This document shows, in pieces, positions 1 through 4,992 of a DNA stretch of 5,058 nucleotides; positions within the stretch are counted from its first letter, which is position 1, and every line of letters starts with the position of its first letter. Source of the DNA: Planctomycetota bacterium (GTDB lineage: Bacteria > Planctomycetota > Phycisphaerae > UBA1845); contig JAJRSP010000167.1 of the NCBI GenBank assembly GCA_024278775.1, positions 1-5,058 on the forward strand. Reading direction: 5' to 3'. The translations under genes were made by a program, and so were the position numbers. Under the pieces are notes generated by a model. It was not told the DNA's origin. It made no database searches and saw nothing but the letters and a program-made list of their open reading frames with translations.

Positions 1-22
1 CAGGGCCTCCGTGCCTGTACGA

Positions 23-67
23 AAATTGCAAGGTTTCACCATCAATCGATACAAAACCCTGCAATTT
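23..67. repeat. Inverted repeat / long stem-loop
   Basis: The arms AAATTGCAAGGTTT (23-36) and AAACCCTGCAATTT (54-67) pair at 13 of 14 positions around a 17-base loop. Read on the minus strand, the second arm runs into TTTT, so it could act as a weak terminator for minus-strand transcripts. On the plus strand no T-run follows. It may equally be the end of a mobile element or a REP-like unit whose other copies lie outside the window. Confidence 0.55.
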
Positions 68-361
68 CCAAGCCACGAAAATGACGAAAAATACGGCGAT
101 CTGCACGCGATAACCGTCTTTCAGGGACGACTATGTAACCATGTTCTATGTACGGGTTAGGATTCGTATGGCGGGTCACTCGTTCGATACGCAGTATGCC
201 GTCGCGCCGAATGGCCTGTTCCTTTTTCCCCGAGCCGCAGGGTTCACCCGCGCAGTTTCTCGGATTTCGTGTGTCGCTGGGATATCGTAGGCCGTATCCA
301 TGCTATTGCATGCCGATGCCCTTTGATTTCATTGCCACCCAAGTACGCAGGGCTGGTCGTT

Positions 362-381
362 CTTTCGTCCCAAGACGAAAG
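362..381. repeat. Perfect 8-bp hairpin
   Basis: CTTTCGTC (362-369) and GACGAAAG (374-381) are exact reverse complements separated by the 4-base loop CCAA. There is no T-run on either side, so it does not look like a classical intrinsic terminator. It lies in a gene-free stretch about 185 bases downstream of the minus-strand membrane-protein gene. It may be an RNA hairpin or a protein-binding site; the function is unknown. Confidence 0.5.
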
Positions 382-565
382 GTTGATCTGCCTTTCAATC
401 TGCCCTACACCGCTCGGGACACCATGAGGTCGTGTGGCATGTCCAAGCCGGAAGTGCGGGCATGAATCCACGACAAACCCGAAACATGGCCGCGCTTCGC
501 TTGACCATGCCACCCGACGCGGCTCTGCGCAGAGAGACACAAGTAGGAGCATAGCACACCGCTAG

Positions 566-1072
566 TCACGATCCCGAAGATTCCGCGAGCCGTCGAACGG
601 TCTCTTTCTGCTTTTCCCTTCGCCGGGCAAATTCGTCGAGCGTGAGCCACTCCGCGTCAAACGCACCATTTTCGAAATACGCCACGGCCCGACCGTTGGC
701 CGCGAGCGCACGCGGAATCGGACCCGAATACGCAGCAATAATTTTCCCCGTCTGGCCGCGTAATACCCGGGCGTCCTTGCGGGTGATCCAGAAGACCCTG
801 ATCATGGTGTCCTGACGCGTGACCGCAACGTCCGGCTCCAGATTCAACGGCAATGTGTTCGTATCCCCCATGCGTGCCGCGTAGGTGTCGCAGTGAAAGA
901 GCATCTGCGCGATCGCGTTTTGTTTGCGACGAAAGTCACCCACTCCGGCGATAAACACGAGCAGCGCGCTGGCCGCCACCAACAACAACAGCAGAGAGCG
1001 CAAGGAATGCTTCGGCGGTGATCCGGCTCGAAGCTCGGCGGCGGCGTGGGAATCGGCAGACGGCACGCTCAT
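566..1072 (-). CDS. Hypothetical single-pass membrane protein
   Basis: I do not recognise this 168-residue protein. Visible features are a polar N-terminus of about 23 residues, one strongly hydrophobic segment at about residues 26-44 (a run of leucines, then Val/Ala), and an extracytoplasmic-looking domain of about 120 residues ending in an Arg/Lys/Glu-rich helix (about 146-163). The basic residues KHSLR just before the hydrophobic segment suggest an uncleaved anchor with the N-terminus in the cytoplasm, although a signal peptide is possible. The only Cys is at residue 61. The ATG has only a weak purine-rich stretch (AAAGA) four bases upstream. The gene begins 51 bases after the FHA gene stop on the same strand, with no clear promoter between them, so the two are probably co-transcribed. 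By position it could be a membrane partner of the FHA protein; this is inference only. Confidence 0.7.
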   Translation of the reverse strand: MSVPSADSHAAAELRAGSPPKHSLRSLLLLLVAASALLVFIAGVGDFRRKQNAIAQMLFHCDTYAARMGDTNTLPLNLEPDVAVTRQDTMIRVFWITRKDARVLRGQTGKIIAAYSGPIPRALAANGRAVAYFENGAFDAEWLTLDEFARRREKQKETVRRLAESSGS

Positions 1073-1123
1073 GGGTCTTTAGCCTTGTCGAGCCACGATA
1101 CACAACCCGCCATGCGCACACGG

Positions 1124-1621
1124 TTAATCGGCCAGCGGATTATCTTCATCAAAGTCCGGATCAATGGCGGTCTGCTCCGCACTCGATGCAAACGCCTCGA
1201 TCTCTGATATCGGATCGATCTCGTCGTCTGACATATACACGTGTTTGGAAGTCCCCACTGCGCCCGTGCTGCTGTGGGAACTGCGCGTGTAACTCGACCG
1301 GATGGTCACGAGTTCATCGTCACCGGGCTTGCCGTCTATCTGCACCGTGAAAACAATAGGACCGATCATGATCTGATCGCCCGGCTCAAGACGTTCGGTC
1401 TCGATCCTTTTGGTGTTGATGTAGGTGCCGTTGGCCGCACCCAAATCCCGGAGGATCGCGGCGTCGTCCTCAAGAAGAATCTCCGCGTGGCGACGGGAGA
1501 CCACATCCAAGGGGATGCGGATCGAACAATCCGTTTTACGGCCAATCGTCGTCACACCAGGCACCAACGCAAACACACGCTTGCTGCCGTCCTCGCGAAA
1601 GATGATGAGATTCACCTTCAT
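1124..1621 (-). CDS. FHA-domain protein (phosphothreonine-binding adaptor)
   Basis: The forkhead-associated domain fills about residues 1-93 of 165. The family's conserved positions are all present: Gly27-Arg28, the Ser42-Arg-Arg-His45 block and Asn64-Gly65 with Asn69, which in the family contact a phosphothreonine peptide. FHA proteins are cytoplasmic adaptors that read Ser/Thr-kinase phosphorylation. The rest (about 94-165) is a low-complexity tail, first Ser/Thr-rich, then strongly acidic (Asp/Glu), and probably disordered. No kinase or phosphatase gene is visible nearby. Start choice: the ATG at 1621 gives the usual family opening MKVNLIIF. A GTG three codons upstream (1630) has an AGAAAG stretch about four bases before it and is a real alternative, giving 168 residues. 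A promoter-like pair lies upstream at 1686-1714. The gene is first of a likely two-gene unit with the membrane protein at 566-1072, and the client is unknown. Confidence 0.92.
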   Translation of the reverse strand: MKVNLIIFREDGSKRVFALVPGVTTIGRKTDCSIRIPLDVVSRRHAEILLEDDAAILRDLGAANGTYINTKRIETERLEPGDQIMIGPIVFTVQIDGKPGDDELVTIRSSYTRSSHSSTGAVGTSKHVYMSDDEIDPISEIEAFASSAEQTAIDPDFDEDNPLAD

Positions 1622-1685
1622 GGCTTGCACTCAGCTTTCTGTTACGTCGGGCTCCCACTGCGGCCAAGCCGACCGGCCGCGAGCC

Positions 1686-1714
1686 ACTATAACCCGAGAA
1701 CTGCCTTCCTTCAA
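1686..1714 (-). promoter_or_regulatory. Sigma-70-like promoter for the FHA unit
   Basis: On the minus strand, TTGAAG (1709-1714) and TATAGT (1686-1691) are separated by exactly 17 bases. They match the consensus boxes TTGACA and TATAAT at 4/6 and 5/6 positions. Transcription would begin near 1679, giving a leader of about 50-60 bases before the FHA start. This is seen in the sequence and untested. Confidence 0.55.
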
Positions 1715-1818
1715 TTGTCCCGCGCCACACCCTCCGGCGAACACCGCTCGGATGCCTTTTTGGGGCTGTGTTGCCGTTACAGCTCGACTCTTAGGGACGT
1801 AGCCACCGCAACGATGCC

Positions 1819-1847
1819 ATGACAACCCTCCCGGCAACTGGTATGCT
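1819..1847 (+). promoter_or_regulatory. Extended -10 promoter giving a near-leaderless hemW mRNA
   Basis: ATGACA (1819-1824, 5/6 to TTGACA), a 17-base spacer and TATGCT (1842-1847, 4/6 to TATAAT) form a well-spaced pair. TG sits one base before the -10 box (1839-1840), as in extended -10 promoters. The expected transcription start, about 7-8 bases after the box, falls at 1854-1855, which is the A of the ATG chosen for hemW. The upstream in-frame ATG at 1819 is then part of the -35 box, not a start codon. Confidence 0.55.
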
Positions 1848-1854
1848 AGCGGGG

Positions 1855-3075
1855 ATGGATCCGGCCCATGATGACACTCCCGCGGAGATCACCGACCGCT
1901 GCGGGCTTTACGTTCACGTCCCCTTTTGTGAAACCAAATGCGGCTACTGCGATTTCTATTCCGTACCCACTAAGGATCGCCGGACCGGACCGCTCGTGAC
2001 CGCCCTGGAGCGCGAACTGACGCTACGGCTTGCCGAACCGCCCTATCCGGTTAACACCGTCTTCTGCGGCGGGGGTACGCCGACCATCCTGCCGACGGAC
2101 GAGCTTCGCACGCTCCTATCGGCGATCGGACGACACGTGGCCGTGGATGAGCTCTCGGAATTCACGGTCGAAGCCAACCCCGCCACCGTAGACGACACCA
2201 AGGCAACCGCCCTCCACGAAGCGGGCGTCACGCGTGTGTCAATGGGGGCCCAATCATTCTTCCCGGAGGAACTCGCCACGCTGGAACGGCTTCACACACC
2301 GGACGACATCGAACCCTCCGTCGCCGCACTACGCCGAAACGGGATCGAACAGATCAACATCGACCTGATCTTCGGCATCCCCGGGCAGACGGCACAGTCC
2401 TGGCGCGAATCTCTGGCGAGGGCCATCGAACTCCAACCCGACCATATCGCCTGCTACGGACTCACCTATGAGCCGGGCACACGGCTGACGGCCCTGCGCG
2501 ATCACAGCCGGGTCACGCCCTGCGCGGAATCGCTCGAAGTTGAGCTGTACGGCATTACCATCGAAACCCTCACCGCGGCCGGCTTTCTTCAATACGAGAC
2601 GAGCAATTTCGCCAAAACGGGCTGCGTATCCCGGCACAACCTGATGTACTGGCGCAATGAACCTTACCTCGCCGTCGGTCCGTCGGCGGCCGGTTGCTAC
2701 CACGGACGTCGCTATAAAAACATCGCGGATGTCAACGGCTACATCCACCGCATCGAAACCAACGGGTCGGCCGAGGCGGAAACAGAAACCATCACCCGCG
2801 AGATGCTCATGCACGAAATGCTTCTGATGCAACTCAGGCTCATCGAGGGACTCTCGATCGACAACTTCTTGCGACGAACCGGCACCGACCCGCTTGAGTT
2901 ATTCGGCGAGGTCATCCATCGTCTCACCGGCCGCGGCTATGTGTCGGCGTCCGACACGCACATCGCGTTAACCCCAACCGGGCGATTGCTGAGTGACGCC
3001 ATCATCACGGAGTTTGCGATGGCCTGCGGACCGCGTGACGTTCCGCTGCGCGTCATCGATCACGGATCGGCGTAG
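1855..3075 (+). CDS. hemW: HemW-type radical SAM haem chaperone
   Basis: This is a 406-residue protein of the HemN/HemW radical-SAM family, near the usual HemW length of about 380-400. The iron-sulfur motif is C25-x3-C29-x2-C32 within HVPFCETKCGYCDFY. The residue two after the last Cys is Phe, not the fourth Cys seen in HemN (coproporphyrinogen III dehydrogenase), which points to HemW. A GGGTPT loop (about residues 72-77) and a VEANP segment are standard SAM-binding features. The NIDLIFGIPGQT segment, the HNLMYW motif and a C-terminal HemN_C-like helical part follow. HemW is known to bind haem and deliver it to respiratory enzymes; older databases call it oxygen-independent coproporphyrinogen oxidase. 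Start choice: in-frame ATGs also occur at 1819 and 1843, but the promoter at 1819-1847 would place the transcript start at 1855. No Shine-Dalgarno is apparent, consistent with leaderless translation. If the promoter call is wrong, the start could be 1819 (418 residues). Confidence 0.93.
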   Translation: MDPAHDDTPAEITDRCGLYVHVPFCETKCGYCDFYSVPTKDRRTGPLVTALERELTLRLAEPPYPVNTVFCGGGTPTILPTDELRTLLSAIGRHVAVDELSEFTVEANPATVDDTKATALHEAGVTRVSMGAQSFFPEELATLERLHTPDDIEPSVAALRRNGIEQINIDLIFGIPGQTAQSWRESLARAIELQPDHIACYGLTYEPGTRLTALRDHSRVTPCAESLEVELYGITIETLTAAGFLQYETSNFAKTGCVSRHNLMYWRNEPYLAVGPSAAGCYHGRRYKNIADVNGYIHRIETNGSAEAETETITREMLMHEMLLMQLRLIEGLSIDNFLRRTGTDPLELFGEVIHRLTGRGYVSASDTHIALTPTGRLLSDAIITEFAMACGPRDVPLRVIDHGSA

Positions 3076-3150
3076 CCCTACGGCACCATGTCGCCGATAG
3101 GTTGTGCCGACCGGAAGCCTACGTTACAAGGAACTTGGCCCGGTAGTATG

Positions 3151-3158
3151 AGGAAAGG
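3151..3158 (+). promoter_or_regulatory. Shine-Dalgarno site of rimJ
   Basis: AGGAAAGG lies 8 bases before the ATG at 3167, within an ideal spacing window. It fixes the rimJ start and contrasts with hemW, which has no such site. Confidence 0.75.
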
Positions 3159-3166
3159 TAGACCCC

Positions 3167-3751
3167 ATGGAACCACGTAAGCCGCCCGTACTCGTCAGTG
3201 ATCGCGTGGAACTGCTTCTTCCTGGGGCGGAAGCGATCCCGCGCGTACTCGACTACTGTATCCGCAACGAGCCCCACCACCGGTTCACTACGCCGGATCG
3301 TCCGGCCGACTTTCTCACCGAAACCTACTGGCGCAAGCGACTCGCCGACGACCGGAGGGATTTTGAAAACGATGCCTCCCTTCGGATGTTTATGTTTTTG
3401 AGAGGCCAAAGCGCGGGTCCGGTTATCGGAGACTGTGGGCTGACCAATTTCGTACGCGGCCCGCTTCAGGCTTGTTTTCTCGGGTACGCGCTCGACCATG
3501 AACACGAGGGGCAAGGGTTGGCCTATGAGGCCGTCGGGGCGGTTATCGCGTATGCCTTCGGGACGCTCGGGTTTCACCGGATCATGGCCGGCTATCTTCC
3601 GACAAACGAACGCAGCGGCCACCTGCTCCGGCGTCTCGGGTTCGTCGTAGAGGGATACGCCCGGGATTACGTCTACCTGGACCACCAGTGGCGCGACCAT
3701 ATCCTCACCGCGCTGACCAACCCCAACCCGAAACCACCGCCGCCCCTTTAG
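3167..3751 (+). CDS. rimJ: RimJ-type ribosomal-protein N-acetyltransferase (GNAT family)
   Basis: This is a 194-residue GNAT acetyltransferase, the same length as E. coli RimJ as I recall it. RimJ acetylates the N-terminal alanine of ribosomal protein uS5 using acetyl-CoA in the cytoplasm. The C-terminal half matches remembered RimJ signatures: NFVRGPLQACFLGY (about 98-111), the acetyl-CoA pyrophosphate loop around HEGQGLAYEA, then HRIMAGYLPTNERSGHLLRR with the Asn typical of the RimI/J/L group, and finally LGFVVEGYARDY and QWRDHILTALT. The N-terminal half is more divergent. The protein ends in a Pro-rich tail. The gene follows hemW on the same strand after 91 bases. It has its own ribosome binding site but no convincing promoter, so it may be read through from hemW. 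It converges with the zinc-ribbon gene at 3840. The substrate could differ from uS5, since the GNAT family is broad; family membership is sure, the RimJ name likely. Confidence 0.88.
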   Translation: MEPRKPPVLVSDRVELLLPGAEAIPRVLDYCIRNEPHHRFTTPDRPADFLTETYWRKRLADDRRDFENDASLRMFMFLRGQSAGPVIGDCGLTNFVRGPLQACFLGYALDHEHEGQGLAYEAVGAVIAYAFGTLGFHRIMAGYLPTNERSGHLLRRLGFVVEGYARDYVYLDHQWRDHILTALTNPNPKPPPPL

Positions 3752-3768
3752 AAGAAAAGCTACCCCTG

Positions 3769-3786
3769 ACCGGAAGCGTTTCTGGT
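3769..3786. terminator. Possible weak stem-loop between convergent genes
   Basis: ACCGGAA (3769-3775) can pair with TTCTGGT (3780-3786), including one G-T wobble, around a GCGT loop. It lies 17 bases after the rimJ stop, in the gap between two convergent genes. No T-run follows on either strand, so an intrinsic terminator is only a possibility. Confidence 0.2.
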
Positions 3787-3839
3787 TCAAGAACGGTTCC
3801 CGCCGTCGTCACCGACCGCGCGCTCAGCCGTCAAACAAA

Positions 3840-4241
3840 TTATCCTGACACCTTTTCTTCACCGAGGGTGCCTACGGCGCAACCACATTCCGGACACACG
3901 CCTCTCGTATTATGATAAAGGTCATATCCACAATTTGCGCACGAGGGGTGATCCACTTCCTGAACCACAATACGACTGCAGCATCTGTTCACCACGGTAA
4001 TCATGAGCCCGATGATGATGCCCAGCACAGCACCAAAGATGTATTGAGATTGTATCCGGACAAAATATCCGTACAGCACTCCTACAACCGCGCCAACGAT
4101 TGCGGCAAAAACTACGCTTCCACGCCTACGAACGCACAACAGCGCGTAGCAATGAGCGCAACGCCATTGCCTTCCGGACGATGTGCCAAAAACTCGTATA
4201 CTAAGCGGCAAGGCGCGATGGCAATGCGGACAATTCCACAT
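3840..4241 (-). CDS. Small membrane protein with two zinc ribbons
   Basis: This is a 133-residue protein of unknown function. A first zinc ribbon is formed by C4-x2-C7 and C28-x2-C31. Two hydrophobic, glycine-containing segments follow (about 42-61 and 68-86), separated by a short polar loop. A second ribbon at C101-x2-C104-GYDL and C116-x2-C119 is of the kind very common in small planctomycete proteins. Both ribbons would face the same side of the membrane, probably the cytoplasm. Start choice: ATG at 4241 puts the first CxxC at residue 4, as in many such proteins, with GGAG 12 bases upstream. A TTG at 4259 would add six residues. The gene starts 51 bases after the Rhs stop on the same strand and shares the Rhs tip's lower GC (about 51%). 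That position is where an immunity gene for an Rhs toxin usually sits, but the protein could equally be an unrelated ribbon protein. Confidence 0.75.
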   Translation of the reverse strand: MWNCPHCHRALPLSIRVFGTSSGRQWRCAHCYALLCVRRRGSVVFAAIVGAVVGVLYGYFVRIQSQYIFGAVLGIIIGLMITVVNRCCSRIVVQEVDHPSCANCGYDLYHNTRGVCPECGCAVGTLGEEKVSG

Positions 4242-4292
4242 AATCAGGTCGTACTCCAACGCCGTTTGAAGCTCAGAGCTACACTGTCAGCG

Positions 4293-4859
4293 CTAGCCAG
4301 CAACAATAACTCCACCCACACCTGCGAGCGCACCTCCAATCGCAGCGCCCACTGGACCTCCAATCAAAAATCCAATGGGACCCGTTATGGCCCCAAGGAT
4401 ACCTATCTTGCATGCCAGAACGATCTTTTCGTGCTCTCTCAACTCGGCTTTCATATCCTCAATGCTGTAGCTTACCTTCGGCTTCGATGGTTTGATCGCG
4501 TCTTGTACGGCATTGTTATAGCGGTCCCAACTTCCTCCTGCAGGACTGTCCATCGGCATCAATCCTTGCGCGTCAATTCGATCAGTTGGTTTGCTTCCTA
4601 CATACGCGTACACACTCAGCCCGCCGCGGATGCCGATGGGATCGCGTTGGAGGAAGCGGCCGGTGGTGCGGTCGTAGTACCTTGCGCCGACGTGTTGATA
4701 GGGCATGCCGCTGACGTATGGATCACCGGGGGTGTCGCTGTTGGCCGACTGATAGCCGTACGCGCCGATGTAGCCGAAGCGAGTAGCGCTGCCGCTGACG
4801 CGTTCTCCGAAGGCGGTGTAGAGGGCCTGTTCACCGATGACGCTGTTGGCGTCCGTCAT
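4293..4859 (-). CDS. Rhs/YD-repeat protein, 5'-truncated: end of core plus variable tip
   Basis: This is the C-terminal remnant (188 codons) of an Rhs protein, normally well over 1,000 residues. Residues about 28-100 are the Rhs-associated core end: RFGYIGAYGYQ, then GARYYDRTTGRFLQRDPIG, YAYVGSKPTDRIDAQGL, corresponding to the family's GxRYYDPxxGRFxxxDPIG and the terminal Asp...GL. Residues 101-188 are the variable tip: a polar linker, a charged helix (about 130-147, EDMKAELREHEK) and a glycine-zipper hydrophobic tail (about 152-188) with GxxxG spacing at 156/160, 163/167/171/175 and 176/180. Intact Rhs proteins form a shell that encloses and releases a toxic tip. No catalytic motif is visible, so a membrane-acting tip or a simple anchor is possible. 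The ATG at 4859 is probably an internal Met: an in-frame TAG lies seven codons upstream and the rest of the core is missing. It may be an orphan tip module or a pseudogene. Confidence 0.85.
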   Translation of the reverse strand: MTDANSVIGEQALYTAFGERVSGSATRFGYIGAYGYQSANSDTPGDPYVSGMPYQHVGARYYDRTTGRFLQRDPIGIRGGLSVYAYVGSKPTDRIDAQGLMPMDSPAGGSWDRYNNAVQDAIKPSKPKVSYSIEDMKAELREHEKIVLACKIGILGAITGPIGFLIGGPVGAAIGGALAGVGGVIVAG

Positions 4860-4928
4860 GAATCTCGTCGTTTGCTCCTAACTTGTTTTTCCCGACCCAA
4901 GCCGCCATGACAATACAGATCAGGATTA
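4860..4928. other. Unassigned junction between Rhs remnant and insertion sequence
   Basis: These 69 bases are AT-richer than the Rhs core (the line starting at 4861 is about 45% GC). They are not in frame with the Rhs remnant, because a TAG lies 18-21 bases before its first ATG. A different minus-strand frame stays open across the junction and ends in a TGA overlapping that ATG (ATGA). It contains a GLGRE stretch faintly like YD-repeat proteins. It may be leftover Rhs sequence shifted in frame or unrelated DNA. Confidence 0.4.
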
Positions 4929-4930
4929 GG

Positions 4931-4980
4931 CCCTGTCTGAAAACCCTGTCAGTTGCCGATAACCCTGCATAAAGACAGGG
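4931..4980 (+). repeat. CCCTGTC direct and inverted repeats in the IS leader
   Basis: CCCTGTC occurs at 4931-4937 and 4944-4950, and its reverse complement GACAGGG at 4974-4980. Either copy can pair with the last one. The GGG of the third copy overlaps the transposase ribosome binding site (GGGAGG, 4978-4983), so pairing could hide that site. Confidence 0.6.
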
Positions 4981-4992
4981 AGGTCGGTACTA

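Larger units (their letters stand above)
1..565. other. Intergenic stretch without a supportable gene
   Basis: No open frame here has a recognisable domain, a plausible ribosome binding site and a start codon together. The three longest frames overlap one another on both strands and are rich in Arg, Ser, Cys and Pro, as expected for chance frames in GC-rich DNA. The stretch lies downstream of the minus-strand FHA/membrane-protein unit, so it may be its 3' flank. It contains two stem-loops (listed separately) and a perfect 12-base palindrome CTCTGCGCAGAG at 523-534. No tRNA-like T-arm or tandem repeat was seen. It could hold a decayed gene or a small RNA, but nothing in the sequence decides this. 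Confidence 0.6.

Noticed and set aside
42..302. Minus-strand open frame of about 86 codons containing a PCGSGKK stretch, reminiscent of SEC-C zinc motifs
   Set aside because: No ATG start, no partner cysteines in the right spacing, and mixed third-base composition. It ends inside the inverted repeat at 23-67. Probably chance, though a decayed gene cannot be excluded.
548..556. Minus-strand TGCTATGCT, an extended -10-like sequence
   Set aside because: No -35 box at the right distance (CGGGAT at 17 bases) and no gene downstream that it could serve.
148..650. Three overlapping frames on both strands in the left region
   Set aside because: They conflict with each other, lack ribosome sites and have Arg/Cys/Pro-rich chance composition; the one reaching 650 runs into the membrane-protein gene.
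1241..1822. Plus-strand frames opposite the FHA gene and its upstream region
   Set aside because: They overlap the conserved FHA residues and both promoter regions, and their translations look like nothing known.
2329..2832. Minus-strand frame of 167 codons inside hemW
   Set aside because: It is antisense to conserved HemW sequence; such frames are common in GC-rich genes.
1855..3075. Naming the radical-SAM gene hemN (coproporphyrinogen III dehydrogenase)
   Set aside because: The residue after the CxxxCxxC motif where HemN has a fourth Cys is Phe here, and the protein is shorter than HemN; HemW fits better.
3071..3082. Small palindrome CGTAG-CC-CTACG at the hemW stop codon
   Set aside because: The loop would be only two bases and no T-run follows; not a credible terminator.
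3124..3152. Possible rimJ promoter (TTACAA-17-TATGAG)
   Set aside because: Poor match in both boxes, and the predicted start would lie after the ribosome binding site at 3151-3158.
3119..3790. Minus-strand frame of 223 codons opposite rimJ
   Set aside because: It is longer than rimJ but antisense to unmistakable GNAT motifs, and has no domain of its own.
3912..4910. Plus-strand open frame of 332 codons opposite the Rhs remnant and the zinc-ribbon gene
   Set aside because: It is the second-longest frame in the window but has no recognisable domain, no ribosome site and erratic composition. The minus strand shows clear Rhs core motifs and two paired CxxC ribbons over the same bases, so this is an antisense shadow that a gene caller might wrongly prefer.
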